A DNA stretch of 64,000 bases. Source: JAGOPY01 sp964619555 (GTDB lineage Bacteria > Bacteroidota > Bacteroidia > Bacteroidales > JAGOPY01). Location of the stretch: the NCBI GenBank assembly GCA_964619555.1, contig CAZUDV010000011.1:62001-126000 (forward strand), written 5' to 3'. Below the pieces are notes generated by a model. It did not search any database. It saw only the letters and a list, made by a program, of their open reading frames with translations, and was not told where the DNA came from. Shown here piece after piece: positions 9,643-19,248 of the stretch. The translations under genes were made by a program, and so were the position numbers. Numbering within the stretch: position 1 is the first letter of the stretch; each line of letters starts with the position of its first letter.

Positions 9643-9846
9643 ATGGGTCTTGATATAAAACTTCCAATTGGCCTGATGTTCGGAATCCTTGGTTTGCTCC
9701 TGACCATCTATGGCCTGGCAACCGCTTCCGACTCGGAAATGTACATACGGTCACTGCATGTCAATATCAATATTTGGGTCGGCGTCAGCATGCTGGTCTT
9801 TGGAGTGATCATGCTCTTGTTCGTTAAACGCACGAAGAAGAAGTGA
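9643..9846 (+). CDS. Small two-helix membrane protein
   Basis: A 67-residue protein made of two hydrophobic helices (about 5-24 and 41-60) and a basic tail VKRTKKK. I start it at ATG 9643; an upstream TTG at 9625 lies in a simple AAATTTGAAA-type repeat and is unlikely. It follows the symporter by about 50 bases on the same strand, so it is probably co-transcribed and could be an accessory of the transporter. Its stop directly abuts the stop of the convergent gene at 9847. I do not recognise the family. Confidence 0.65.
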   Translation: MGLDIKLPIGLMFGILGLLLTIYGLATASDSEMYIRSLHVNINIWVGVSMLVFGVIMLLFVKRTKKK

Positions 9847-11328
9847 TCATTCCGGCTGGATGAATTCATAAGCGCCGATATCAGGCTGGTCGGCGGGACG
9901 GGGCGTTTCAATGATATCCCGCCGGAGGTCGAAGAATGATCCGGTCACAACGGTCGGATTGCCCTGATCGATCAATGGAGATAAAGTATCCAACTGGTAG
10001 TTGTTCTCCAGGTAGTTGACGAATACGGGATCTTGGTTGATCAGGCATTCCTTGTAAATTTCGGTATTCGAAACATCCAGCTGGGTTTGCAGGAGGCAAT
10101 GATCAAAGGTATAGGAATACGGTGCACCACCATCGAACAGGTAAAGCATTTCTTCATCATTTCTTCCATACAGGATATTATTACCGAAAAATCCCTGGAA
10201 TTCAAAGGCATACACATTGTTATCCTCATCTTCAAAATAATTGTTCAGGACAATGGATGGGGTAACCCTGACGGAGGAAGACCAGTAATTTGCAAAGGTA
10301 CAATGCCTGACATCCAGGTAACCTCCCCAGGTGAAGGCTGCCAGGTATTGTCCGCAGTTGACGACCACATTGTTATAGGCTGTCATGTTGTAGAACCTGG
10401 TGAGGATACCGTAACCGGTCATGTTCTCAATCCGTGTGTTTGAAAGCAACAGCTGGTTGCCCATCTGTTCCTGCAAGGTTTCCAGTTGCAGCCCAATGAA
10501 ACCGTTGCGAATGACGGCATATTCAATTTCATTATTCACGCTGCCTTCGTTGATCCAGATCCTGTCCCACTGGCCCGCCAGATCGTCGTAGAAACTTTCC
10601 AGCCTGTCGCCCTGGAACACGACCGGGGCATCCACGGTTCCTTTAACTTTTATATTTCCGCCTTTGTATACCCACAGACCCGAATTATTATGGAAATGGA
10701 TCTGTGTTCCCCTTTCGATCCGGAGCGAGCCGTTCGAGTCGACCACAGCAAAGCCGTATATTACGTATGGCCGGTCGGCAGTCCAGACCGTTTCCTCGAA
10801 CTCGTGGGCAATGATCCTGAATTTCGGGTAGCCGGGTATATAGGTATCCGCCAGGATGTAATGCGCATTTTGACCCCAGGCAACCAGATTGACGTCCTGG
10901 GTGTTGCCATTTGTTTCAAATACGACCGAATCGCTCACGATGAACGGATTCCGCTGGTCATCCGGGTCTATGGTTACCCTCAGGAAGATATAAGCACTGT
11001 CGTTTCCCTCAATTTCGAGGCCATTCACTTCAAAAGCCGCCTGTCCATCAACATTCATGCGGTAAAACGACGATTCCCCGCCGGCCAGCCGGATGGAAGA
11101 TATCTTTATCCGGTCGTTCGATGGATTATGAACCGTAAAATATTGAGTGGTCGAACCCAGGCTGGTGAAAACCGTATCGAAGAAAACAGTGTCCTGCGAA
11201 AAATGCAATTTCAGGGATGGATCGTCATCTATCGGATCTTTCTGGCAGGAAGCAATGAAGATCAATGCCATAACCGGAAATAAAAGCTTAAAAAGTGATC
11301 GTCGCTTATTTATTGGAAATCCCGGCAT
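9847..11328 (-). CDS. Lipoprotein with right-handed beta-helix region
   Basis: A 493-residue exported lipoprotein: signal peptide with lipobox IASC near residue 28. It is followed by a beta-sandwich region (about 40-150, phrases such as DTVFTSLGSTTQYFTVHNPS) like the choice-of-anchor/DUF1573-type modules of this phylum. A parallel beta-helix region (about 200-420) follows, with regular short strands and asparagines. The final motif DIGAYEF is the usual end of choice-of-anchor Q type proteins, which often precede extracellular polysaccharide-active or structural modules. No catalytic motif is evident. It is probably displayed on the outer membrane; function unknown. Confidence 0.75.
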   Translation of the reverse strand: MPGFPINKRRSLFKLLFPVMALIFIASCQKDPIDDDPSLKLHFSQDTVFFDTVFTSLGSTTQYFTVHNPSNDRIKISSIRLAGGESSFYRMNVDGQAAFEVNGLEIEGNDSAYIFLRVTIDPDDQRNPFIVSDSVVFETNGNTQDVNLVAWGQNAHYILADTYIPGYPKFRIIAHEFEETVWTADRPYVIYGFAVVDSNGSLRIERGTQIHFHNNSGLWVYKGGNIKVKGTVDAPVVFQGDRLESFYDDLAGQWDRIWINEGSVNNEIEYAVIRNGFIGLQLETLQEQMGNQLLLSNTRIENMTGYGILTRFYNMTAYNNVVVNCGQYLAAFTWGGYLDVRHCTFANYWSSSVRVTPSIVLNNYFEDEDNNVYAFEFQGFFGNNILYGRNDEEMLYLFDGGAPYSYTFDHCLLQTQLDVSNTEIYKECLINQDPVFVNYLENNYQLDTLSPLIDQGNPTVVTGSFFDLRRDIIETPRPADQPDIGAYEFIQPE

Positions 11329-11430
11329 AACTTGTTTCGTGAGCGCAAAATTAATAATCTTGGATAATATACGCCTTTTCGATTACTTTATTGCCTGTAA
11401 TCAATATTCATCATTACTGTAATATTTGGA

Positions 11431-11438
11431 TAATTTTG
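11431..11438 (+). promoter_or_regulatory. Bacteroidota -7 box upstream of the 11461 gene
   Basis: TAATTTTG matches TAnnTTTG and lies 22 bases before the ATG at 11461. No convincing -33 TTG is found at the expected 19-20 base distance, so only the -7 element is called. Confidence 0.4.
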
Positions 11439-11460
11439 CAGTTATTCAATAAACTAAATC

Positions 11461-12006
11461 ATGAGATCAGGGATTACCCTCCTTTGCCTGGTTATTTCCG
11501 GTTATTTGAATGTCTCGGTAGCCCAGGACACTACCCGACATTCCAGGCCCAAATTGAAACAGCATGAATTGCTCGAGCGATTTGATTTCGGCGGTTACCT
11601 GGGTGCCCAGTTCGGTGAGGTCACCCTGATCAATGTCTCGCCTTTGGTAGGTTTCAGGGTACTGGAAAACTTCAATGTGGGCCTCGGATTTACATACCAG
11701 TATTACAATGACAACTATAACGATTATTCGTCGAGTGCATACGGGACCAATGTTTATGCCAGGTATTTCGTGTGGCGTGATCTGTTTGCACATGCGGAAT
11801 ATGCCCCTGTTTATTACAACAATGTATTCAATGGCACAGCTTATGAAGGGGCCTGGTTCCATGATGTCCTGCTGGGTGGGGGTTATCGGCAATGGATCGG
11901 CAACAAAGCCTTTGTGACCATGATGATCCTGTGGAACGTAAACGAACAGCTTTATTCCCCTTACCAGAATCCGGTGATCCGGATCGGCTTCGGAACAGGA
12001 ATATGA
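11461..12006 (+). CDS. Small outer-membrane beta-barrel protein
   Basis: A 181-residue exported protein with a signal peptide ending near SVAQ (residue 22). The rest is an alternation of aromatic/hydrophobic strands and glycine/aspartate turns (for example FDFGGYLGAQFGEVTLI and GLGFTYQYYNDNY), ending in an amphipathic strand IRIGFGTGI, as expected of an eight-stranded outer-membrane barrel. It has its own promoter and is convergent with pepD. Function unknown. Confidence 0.7.
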   Translation: MRSGITLLCLVISGYLNVSVAQDTTRHSRPKLKQHELLERFDFGGYLGAQFGEVTLINVSPLVGFRVLENFNVGLGFTYQYYNDNYNDYSSSAYGTNVYARYFVWRDLFAHAEYAPVYYNNVFNGTAYEGAWFHDVLLGGGYRQWIGNKAFVTMMILWNVNEQLYSPYQNPVIRIGFGTGI

Positions 12007-12010
12007 GAAA

Positions 12011-12058
12011 TTTTAAATTTTGGATTTTGAATGATGCATTTGATCCAAAATTCTAAAA
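12011..12058. terminator. Bidirectional terminator between the barrel gene and pepD
   Basis: ATTTTGGAT (12017-12025) pairs with ATCCAAAAT (12043-12051), and the flanking TTTTA and TAAAA extend the stem after a small internal loop. It separates convergent genes and carries A/T runs on both sides. Confidence 0.7.
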
Positions 12059-12065
12059 TGAAATC

Positions 12066-13535
12066 TTAGACTATTTTTTTGTCTCCTATTTTTTGAAGCA
12101 GATCCAGCGTGAGATCCCAGAATTTCTGGACAGTGTCGATTTCCAGTTTTTCCCCGGGGGAATGGGGGTTCCGGATGGTCGGGCCGTAGCTGATCATATC
12201 CATTCCAGGATATTTGTCGCCTATGAGGCCGCACTCCAGGCCGGCATGGATAGCACGTGCAATGGGTTTGTGGCCAAACAGTTTTTCGTAGGATTCCATT
12301 GCCAGGTCGAGGACTTTTGAATGCGGATCGGGTGTCCAGCCGGGATATCCGTCAGAATGGGAGATCTCAGCGCCCGTCAGGGCAAATACCGAAGCCACCA
12401 TCTGGCAAACGTCATTTTTGGCCGATTCTATCGAGCTGCGCTGGCTGGTGGCAATCCGTACAAACCCGTTGTGCATTTTCACCGAAGCCAGGTTGGTGGA
12501 GGTTTCGACAAAATTGGGTATGTCCTGCGACCAGGCGATCACACCATGCGGGCAGGCATAGAGGGAATTCAGCAGTTTGTCCTGGGAAGCCTTGCTTAAA
12601 ACGAAATCCGGAGAATGGCCGGGTTCCAGAGTTATTTTGAGTTCGGGTTCCGAAACCCTGAATTCGTTCCTTATGGAGGTGGAAAATTTAGTCGTGAAAT
12701 CCTTCAGATCCGTGACTTTGGACTCAGGGACCATGAATAACCCGGTGGCTTCCCGGGCAATGGCATTTCGAAGGTTTCCGCCTTCAAATGTCGACACTTT
12801 GATGTTGAATTTCGCCGTTGCTTCCCATAGGTAGCGATTGAGGATCTTATTGGCATTCCCGCGGTTCTTATGGATGTCATCACCTGAATGCCCTCCGGTG
12901 AGCCCTGAGACATGTATCTGAAATGTCAGATGGTGGCCGGGCACTGTATTTTTTTCAATTGGAAGCTCAATGACTGTATCCTTGCCACCGGCACAGCCGA
13001 TAAAGAATTCCCCGTCATCTTCCGAATCGAGGTTCAGGAGAATCCGGCTTTTCAGCAGGTCCGGTGCAAGCCCGAAGGCGCCTGTCAGGCCGGTCTCCTC
13101 ATCGATCGTGAACAGGCACTCAATGGGCCCGTGCTGGATGTCTTTGGCTTCCAGGATGGCCAGCATGGTGGCCACCGCAATGCCGTTGTCGGCGCCCAGG
13201 GTAGTGCCCCGGGCTTTGATCCAGCCATCCTCGATATAAGCATCGATGGCATCCTTTTCGAAATCAAATACCTTGTCGGAATCTTTTTCACAGACCATAT
13301 CCACATGCCCTTGCAGGCAAACATAAGGGGCATTTTCCAGCCCGGCTGTCCCCGGTTTCCTGATGACTATATTGCCAACACTGTCACGGATGGTTTCCAG
13401 CTTTTTTTTCTGACCGAAATCCACCAGGTAGGCGATGATCTTTTCTTCCTTTTTCGACGGCCGGGGAATCTTCAGTATCTCCTGGAAATAAAACCAGAGC
13501 CTTTCGGGTTTAAGTTGAGAAATGGCGTTGTTCAT
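12066..13535 (-). CDS. pepD: Aminoacyl-histidine dipeptidase PepD (M20 family)
   Basis: A 489-residue zinc peptidase that cleaves Xaa-His and related dipeptides. The metal-binding motif LQGHVDMV gives His77 and Asp79. The bridging aspartate is in GADNGIAVA (Asp116) and the catalytic/metal glutamates are in TIDEETGLTG (146-147). A further aspartate sits in NLDSED, and the last histidine in NPHSPGE. The central lid domain (about 210-390) is present. There is no signal peptide, so it is cytoplasmic. A -7 box TATCTTTG occurs on the minus strand at 13558-13565, giving a short leader. Confidence 0.93.
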   Translation of the reverse strand: MNNAISQLKPERLWFYFQEILKIPRPSKKEEKIIAYLVDFGQKKKLETIRDSVGNIVIRKPGTAGLENAPYVCLQGHVDMVCEKDSDKVFDFEKDAIDAYIEDGWIKARGTTLGADNGIAVATMLAILEAKDIQHGPIECLFTIDEETGLTGAFGLAPDLLKSRILLNLDSEDDGEFFIGCAGGKDTVIELPIEKNTVPGHHLTFQIHVSGLTGGHSGDDIHKNRGNANKILNRYLWEATAKFNIKVSTFEGGNLRNAIAREATGLFMVPESKVTDLKDFTTKFSTSIRNEFRVSEPELKITLEPGHSPDFVLSKASQDKLLNSLYACPHGVIAWSQDIPNFVETSTNLASVKMHNGFVRIATSQRSSIESAKNDVCQMVASVFALTGAEISHSDGYPGWTPDPHSKVLDLAMESYEKLFGHKPIARAIHAGLECGLIGDKYPGMDMISYGPTIRNPHSPGEKLEIDTVQKFWDLTLDLLQKIGDKKIV

Positions 13536-13667
13536 AGGTTTGAGTTAATTAAAGAAACAAAGATATAAATTCTGCTGATGTTTGAATTTTTTTATGTCAG
13601 ATATCTTGACATTCTAGATATATTTTTGTATTTTTAGCGATATTGTCTTACCCTAAAACGCCAGGTC

Positions 13668-15302
13668 ATGTATAAAATTATCATTAGCACATTAATGTTG
13701 CTGTGCTGGGCTATATGTTCAGCTCAGAATGACGTTGGAATCGGGACACTTACCCCTGCCGCAAGACTGGATGTAAGAGGCAACGGAATAGGTTATGATG
13801 TCTTCAATGCATCCAATGACGTAGTTGGTCCGCTCGACAGCATCCTGTCCTTATCCAGTTTGGGACATCTTGGGATCGGCACAACCAATACCGGGAATTA
13901 CAAAATAGTGGCTGTAGGCCGTCCCTCCGCCTTTTCACCGCAAATCGAGGTATGGAAGGGGAATCCGAATATCCTGGGTTCTTTCATGCTCGGGGACATC
14001 AATGATTTCGGTCTTCCACCCAATAATGGTGTCTTTAATCTTTACTTTAACAACAATCCCGGCATATCCCTACTGGCTTTCGGCGACTCTTATTTCAATG
14101 GAGGGAAACTGGGGGTCGGCATTGGGATTGGCGCCGGGGCACCGGTTCCAAATGAGATGTTGCATTTGGGCGGCGCACTCGTGGTAGGGCCGTCGTCCGG
14201 TACACCGCCGCTGGCAGGCACCATTCAATGGACCGGTCCGGGCGGTAGTTTTATGGGATATGATGGTGCCCAGTGGTTGCAGCTTGATCAGCAGATCGTT
14301 TTTCCGAATGACTGGACCATTCAGGGAAATCCATGGGGTTCACAGGAAATTTTACCGATCGTGCCCGGGTCCACTCTTTCAATGGGACCCCTGGGCTCCC
14401 CGAATCCGGGGGCAATGGTTTGGTTTCCTGATCTGGCTGCTCCGGGTATGACCAACCTTCAGCTTATGATCGAAGGAACCAGTAACGGACCGGCGGTGTT
14501 CTCCAATGCAGCCATGATGTTCAGGAGGTCGGACTGGTCAATCGTTCCACCTGCATTGCTCGGACAATACTGGATGGGTATCTTAAATACCGGTGCCGAT
14601 CTTATGGTTTCCAGCACCACGCCCACAGCTCCTTCCGCACAAGCTGACAACACGACTATTCTGAACTCTTCTCCTATGGGAATAGTAGATTTGCCCAACC
14701 AGAGCCGTGTCAGGGCAATCGTTCCGAACATTGATTGGGGCAGCTGGCAGCTGGTACAATCGAATACCTGGACGCCCATCAATTTCACAAATCCGGTACC
14801 GGGAACAACGCTGGCTCCGGGAAGTCCTGTCTGGGACGAACAGGGCGAATTTACCAATGCTACTTCACCCGGACAGGCCACTCCTCCTGTAAATGCCTTT
14901 TTCACAGCGACCGAGGAAGGATTCTACCAGGTGAATGCCCGGTGTGAATTTGAAACGGACGAGTACCAGGATGATTTGATTGTACTGCCTGTTTATATGC
15001 AGCAAAATTCATTTGTATCTATAGCCATATACATTGATATTGCAGGTGGAGGGTCCAACTGGCTTCGAATTGCCACAGGGAATAATTTGCAGGTAACCAA
15101 TAACATCCCATTGCCTCCACCCGCACCGGATGGAGCGACTGAAACCCTGTCAAATAACAATGCCCCTAATGTATCGGATGTGATTTATCTGCAACCGGGT
15201 GACAGAGTTTCCATATGGGCGTTTCACTGGGCCATGACCCCAATGTTGATCAGGGCATGGCAGGATGGAAATCTTTATTTCTCTATCCACAAAGTGAGCT
15301 AG
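13668..15302 (+). CDS. Secreted protein with tail-fibre-like N terminus
   Basis: A 544-residue exported protein with a signal peptide ending CSAQ (residue 20). It then shows the short motif VGIGTLTPAARLDV and a second GHLGIGTTN. These are the repeat units that in Bacteroidota open many secreted, tail-fibre-like proteins. Residues 200-540 are rich in proline, glycine and asparagine with beta-strand character, including a TNF-like or jelly-roll-like end (FFTATEEGFYQVNARCEF to the C terminus). There is no T9SS sorting tail. It stands alone; a -7 box TATTTTTG lies at 13621. Role unknown; an adhesive or structural surface protein is my guess. Confidence 0.65.
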   Translation: MYKIIISTLMLLCWAICSAQNDVGIGTLTPAARLDVRGNGIGYDVFNASNDVVGPLDSILSLSSLGHLGIGTTNTGNYKIVAVGRPSAFSPQIEVWKGNPNILGSFMLGDINDFGLPPNNGVFNLYFNNNPGISLLAFGDSYFNGGKLGVGIGIGAGAPVPNEMLHLGGALVVGPSSGTPPLAGTIQWTGPGGSFMGYDGAQWLQLDQQIVFPNDWTIQGNPWGSQEILPIVPGSTLSMGPLGSPNPGAMVWFPDLAAPGMTNLQLMIEGTSNGPAVFSNAAMMFRRSDWSIVPPALLGQYWMGILNTGADLMVSSTTPTAPSAQADNTTILNSSPMGIVDLPNQSRVRAIVPNIDWGSWQLVQSNTWTPINFTNPVPGTTLAPGSPVWDEQGEFTNATSPGQATPPVNAFFTATEEGFYQVNARCEFETDEYQDDLIVLPVYMQQNSFVSIAIYIDIAGGGSNWLRIATGNNLQVTNNIPLPPPAPDGATETLSNNNAPNVSDVIYLQPGDRVSIWAFHWAMTPMLIRAWQDGNLYFSIHKVS

Positions 15303-15307
15303 GAATG

Positions 15308-15979
15308 TCAGATCTTCTTTAGCCTGGCTATTATATTGGAAGGATTTGATGCGCCGAAGATTGTATTCCCGGCTACGAGGACCTGTGCGCCGGCCTGTAC
15401 CAGTTGCGGGGCATTTTCCAGCGTTACGCCGCCGTCCACTTCTATGAGGACGTCGGTATTTTTACGCTCCAGCATCTCTTTCAGGGTGCGGATTTTACCA
15501 ACCGTGCTTTCAATGAAGTTTTGCCCGCCGAAACCCGGATTAACCGACATTATCATTACAAGGTCGACATCTGCAATGATCTCTTCCAGCAATGACACGG
15601 GGGAATGAGGATTTAATACCACTCCCGCCATGGCGCCCAGGTTCTTAATTGCCTGGATGGTGCGGTGGAGATGAGTGCAGGCTTCATAATGTACGCTGAT
15701 CACTTCGGCCCCGTGTTGCCTGAACCGTTCCAGGTACCGGTCCGGGTCAACGATCATCAGGTGAACATCCAGCGGCTTTTTAGCATGTTTTTGGATGTGT
15801 TTCAGGACTGGGAAACCGAAAGAGATGTTCGGCACAAAAACACCGTCCATCACATCAATATGGAACCAGTCGGCTTCACTGGCATTGATCATTTCGATAT
15901 CCCGCTGAAGGTTGCCAAAATCAGCCGATAACATGGATGGTGCAACGAATGGAAATTTACTCAGGGTTTGCAGGATCAT
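15308..15979 (-). CDS. rpe: Ribulose-phosphate 3-epimerase
   Basis: Interconverts ribulose 5-phosphate and xylulose 5-phosphate in the pentose phosphate pathway. The 223-residue TIM barrel carries the family signatures: SMLSADFGNL near 17-25, HIDVMDGVFVPNISFG near 41-56 with the catalytic aspartate and metal-binding histidine, LDVHLMI near 70, MSVNPGFGGQ near 145 and EVDGGV near 180. Length and motifs are complete. It lies downstream of the sigma factor gene, separated from it by a strong terminator. Confidence 0.96.
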   Translation of the reverse strand: MILQTLSKFPFVAPSMLSADFGNLQRDIEMINASEADWFHIDVMDGVFVPNISFGFPVLKHIQKHAKKPLDVHLMIVDPDRYLERFRQHGAEVISVHYEACTHLHRTIQAIKNLGAMAGVVLNPHSPVSLLEEIIADVDLVMIMSVNPGFGGQNFIESTVGKIRTLKEMLERKNTDVLIEVDGGVTLENAPQLVQAGAQVLVAGNTIFGASNPSNIIARLKKI

Positions 15980-16020
15980 GAGGATTGATTTGAAAGTGTA
16001 AAGATAGGCAAGAGAAAATA

Positions 16021-16058
16021 AAAAATCGTAGTACCACTATAGTCGTACTACGATTTTT
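16021..16058 (-). terminator. Terminator of the sigma factor gene
   Basis: A perfect 14-bp inverted repeat, AAAAATCGTAGTAC (16021-16034) with GTACTACGATTTTT (16045-16058), with a 10-base loop. Read leftward it lies 36 bases beyond the sigma factor stop and ends in a U run, a classic intrinsic terminator. It insulates rpe. Confidence 0.85.
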
Positions 16059-16093
16059 AATATTCAAATCTCAGATATTTCTAAATCAACGGA

Positions 16094-16957
16094 TTAACCC
16101 AAGTATGATTTCAGGATCTTACTCCTTGACGTGTGCTTGAGGCGACGGATGGCTTTCTCTTTGATCTGCCTTACGCGTTCGCGGGTCAGATCAAATTTTT
16201 CTCCGATCTCCTCCAGTGTCATCGGATGTTTGGAATTGAGGCCGAAGTAAAGCCTGACCACATCCGCTTCACGGGGCGTCAGGGTGGAAATGGCCCTGTC
16301 GATCTCTTTCCTGAGCGATTCCACCATCAGTTCCTTTTCGGGAGTATTGGTTTCATCGCTGCGGATCACGTCGTACAGGGTATTTTCTTCATCCTGGATC
16401 AATGGGGCATCCATGGAGATATGACGGCCTGAATTCCGGATGGATTCCTTGACCTCACTTTCGGGGATATCCAGCATTTCGGCTATCTCCAGGGCGTCCG
16501 GCTCCCGCTCATGCTCCTGTTCCAGCTTTGCATATGCTTTATTGATTTTATTGATCGAACCGATTTTATTGAGGGGGAGCCTGACAATACGTGATTGTTC
16601 CGCAAGCGCCTGAAGGATGGACTGACGGATCCACCATACCACATACGAAATGAACTTGAACCCTCTTGTCTCGTCGAACCGCTGGGCAGCCTTGATCAGG
16701 CCCAGGTTGCCTTCATTAATCAGATCGGGCAGGCTAAGACCCTGATTCTGGTATTGTTTGGATACCGAAACCACGAAGCGCAAATTGGCCTTGGTCAGTT
16801 TTTCCAAAGCCTCCTTGTCGCCGTTTTTGATCCGCCTGGCCAGTTCAACTTCTTCTTCCGCCGTAATCAGCTCAACTTTGCCTATTTCCTGCAAATACTT
16901 GTCAAGCGAAGCGGTTTCGCGGTTGGTAACCTGTTTAGTAATTTTTAACTGGCGCAT
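16094..16957 (-). CDS. rpoD: Primary RNA polymerase sigma factor (RpoD/SigA)
   Basis: A 287-residue group 1 sigma factor of the short type found in Bacteroidota, lacking the long acidic region 1.1. Region 1.2 is at about 15-50. Region 2 spans 57-130 with NLRFVVSVSKQYQ and the -10-reading helix FKFISYVVWWIRQSI. Region 3 follows, then region 4 at about 215-287 with the helix-turn-helix MTLEEIGEKFDLTRERVRQI. It would recognise the TAnnTTTG promoters seen in this window. A -7 box TAGATTTG lies on the minus strand at 16977-16984. Confidence 0.96.
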   Translation of the reverse strand: MRQLKITKQVTNRETASLDKYLQEIGKVELITAEEEVELARRIKNGDKEALEKLTKANLRFVVSVSKQYQNQGLSLPDLINEGNLGLIKAAQRFDETRGFKFISYVVWWIRQSILQALAEQSRIVRLPLNKIGSINKINKAYAKLEQEHEREPDALEIAEMLDIPESEVKESIRNSGRHISMDAPLIQDEENTLYDVIRSDETNTPEKELMVESLRKEIDRAISTLTPREADVVRLYFGLNSKHPMTLEEIGEKFDLTRERVRQIKEKAIRRLKHTSRSKILKSYLG

Positions 16958-17027
16958 AGTCTGGTTTATGGGGGTACAAATCTAATTCAAATTGTACGAA
17001 ACTGGCGCAGTTATGTTTCAAAAAAAA

Positions 17028-19160
17028 TTACCGGTTCTGCGGTTCTTGTAAGAGGACCTTTCTCGATAATTTCATTTTTCCCGTAGCTGAGTCAATACCA
17101 ATGAGTTTCACATCAATCATCTGTCCGACCTTCATGTATTGTTCGATATCAGTAACCCTTTTGTTATCGATTTCGGAGATATGCAGAAGGCCTTCTCTTC
17201 CCGGCAGGATCTCGATGAAAGCACCAAAGGCCACGATACTTTTCACCTTTCCGTTATAAATCGCACCCACTTCTGGGACGGCGGCAATCTTTTTAATGCG
17301 CTCTTTAGCCGCTTCAATGGAGGCTTTGTTGCCGGAGAAGATATCGATGACCCCGAATTCGCCTTCTTCTTCGATAATGATGGTAGAACCGGTCTCTTTC
17401 TGGATTTCCTGGATCACTTTTCCTCCTGGACCGATGATAGCGCCGATGAATTCCTTGGGCACCCGCATTTTTTCGATGCGTGGTACATGAGGCTTATAAT
17501 CTGCCCTGGGCTCGGAGATCGTTTTCAGGATCTCATTCAGGATGTGAAGCCTGCCCAGCCGGGCCTGCTCCAATGCCTGTTCCATGATCTCGAATGACAG
17601 GCCTTCGATCTTAATGTCCATCTGGCAGGCCGTTATTCCGTCTTTTGTTCCCGTAACCTTAAAGTCCATGTCACCCAGGTGGTCCTCATCTCCAAGGATA
17701 TCAGACAGAACGGCATATTTACCGTTATCTTTACCGGAGATCAGCCCCATAGCGATACCGGTGACTGGTTTCAGGATCTTGACCCCGGCATCCATCAGGG
17801 CGAGGGTGCCGCCGCAAACGGAAGCCATGGAAGACGAGCCGTTGGATTCGAGTATATCGGAGACTACCCGGACGGTGTAGGGATTGTGGTCATCGCCCGG
17901 AATAACCGGTTTGAGGGCCCTCATGGCCAGGTTTCCATGCCCGATCTCCCGTCGGCTGGTGCCACGGATCGGTTTCACCTCACCGGTCGAGAATCCCGGG
18001 AAATTATAATGAAGCATGAAATCATTGGAGCCTTCGATGACGGCGCCGTCGATCTCCTGTTCATCCAGTTTGGTGCCGAGAGTGACGGTGACCAGGGCCT
18101 GGGTTTCTCCGCGGGTGAATATAGCTGAGCCGTGGGCTGCCGGCAGAAAATCGACCTCGCACCAAATCGGCCGGATCTGATCCAGGTCGCGGCCATCGAG
18201 ACGTTTCCTGGTTTCGAGCACGCAGTTTCTTACCGCGTCGTACTCGGTATCGTAGAAATACCTGTTGATCACGGGCTGTAACTCTTCCAGTTTTTCTTCA
18301 GGAATCGTGGCCACAAATTCTTCCTTCACCTTTTCAAACATCTCCTGGCGTTTGTGTTTATTGGCAATCCCGGAAGAAGCAATCTCATAAAACCTTGGAT
18401 AAGCATAGTCCCGGATCTTTGATTTGAGTTCTTCATCCCGGGGAGGTTCCGGAACCACCATTTGTTCTTTCTTTTCCGGCAGCATATCGACCAGGTCGAG
18501 CTGTGCCTGGCATTGTACCTTAATGGCATTATGGGCAAATTTCAGAGCTTCCAGCATTTCCGCCTCGGAGACTTCTTTCATTTCACCTTCCACCATGACG
18601 ATATTGTCTTTAGAAGCGGCTACCATAAGGTCGAGATCAGCGGCATCCATTTGCTGGATGGTCGGGTTGACCATTAGCTGGCCATTGACGCGGGCAACCC
18701 GCACCTCGGATATAGGACCGAGGAAAGGTATGCCGGAGACCATAAGGGCGGAGGAGGCGGCCAGGGCTGCAAGCGCATCCGGCAGCGTATTCTTGTCACC
18801 GGAGATGAGCATGATCTGTACCTGGACTTCGTTGTAGAAATTTTCAGGGAACAATGGCCGGAGGGCTCTGTCGACCAAACGGGAGATGAGGATTTCATAT
18901 TCTGACGGACGGGCTTCTCTTTTGAAAAAACCGCCGGGGAATTTACCGGTTGCTGAATATTTTTCTTTGTACTCAACAGTGAGCGGGAAGAAATCGGCGC
19001 TTTCGGCCGCTTCCTGGGCTACGACAACAGTAGCGAGAAGCATGGTGTCACCCATCTTCACCACTACAGAACCGGCGGCTTGTTTGGCAAGGCGTCCGGT
19101 TTCGATGGAGACTTCACGTCCGTCTCCTAAATTGAACTTTTTAACAATTGCGTTTGACAT
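17028..19160 (-). CDS. pnp: Polyribonucleotide nucleotidyltransferase
   Basis: 3'-to-5' phosphorolytic exoribonuclease (polynucleotide phosphorylase), a trimeric ring that degrades mRNA. The 710-residue protein contains the first RNase PH domain (about 10-140), a helical linker and the second RNase PH domain (about 320-540, with the phosphate-binding GSSSMASVCGG). A KH domain follows (FIGAIIGPGGKVIQEI near 570-585) and then an S1 RNA-binding domain (GKVKSIVAFGAFIEI near 640). All domains are complete. It follows rpsO on the same strand, an order also conserved in enterobacteria. Confidence 0.97.
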   Translation of the reverse strand: MSNAIVKKFNLGDGREVSIETGRLAKQAAGSVVVKMGDTMLLATVVVAQEAAESADFFPLTVEYKEKYSATGKFPGGFFKREARPSEYEILISRLVDRALRPLFPENFYNEVQVQIMLISGDKNTLPDALAALAASSALMVSGIPFLGPISEVRVARVNGQLMVNPTIQQMDAADLDLMVAASKDNIVMVEGEMKEVSEAEMLEALKFAHNAIKVQCQAQLDLVDMLPEKKEQMVVPEPPRDEELKSKIRDYAYPRFYEIASSGIANKHKRQEMFEKVKEEFVATIPEEKLEELQPVINRYFYDTEYDAVRNCVLETRKRLDGRDLDQIRPIWCEVDFLPAAHGSAIFTRGETQALVTVTLGTKLDEQEIDGAVIEGSNDFMLHYNFPGFSTGEVKPIRGTSRREIGHGNLAMRALKPVIPGDDHNPYTVRVVSDILESNGSSSMASVCGGTLALMDAGVKILKPVTGIAMGLISGKDNGKYAVLSDILGDEDHLGDMDFKVTGTKDGITACQMDIKIEGLSFEIMEQALEQARLGRLHILNEILKTISEPRADYKPHVPRIEKMRVPKEFIGAIIGPGGKVIQEIQKETGSTIIIEEEGEFGVIDIFSGNKASIEAAKERIKKIAAVPEVGAIYNGKVKSIVAFGAFIEILPGREGLLHISEIDNKRVTDIEQYMKVGQMIDVKLIGIDSATGKMKLSRKVLLQEPQNR

Positions 19161-19196
19161 TTTCTGTTTTCCTTTTCCGTTAGATTGATAAATACA

Positions 19197-19226
19197 AAAA
19201 AAGGCAATGCTGAGATTGCCTTTTTT
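19197..19226 (-). terminator. Hairpin terminator between rpsO and pnp
   Basis: AAAAAAGGCAAT (19197-19208) and ATTGCCTTTTTT (19215-19226) form a perfect 12-bp stem with a six-base loop. In the direction of transcription it follows the rpsO stop by about 22 bases and ends in a U run. It would attenuate read-through into pnp, comparable to the t1 terminator in the E. coli rpsO-pnp operon. Confidence 0.8.
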
Positions 19227-19248
19227 GGACTATATATTATAATATTTG

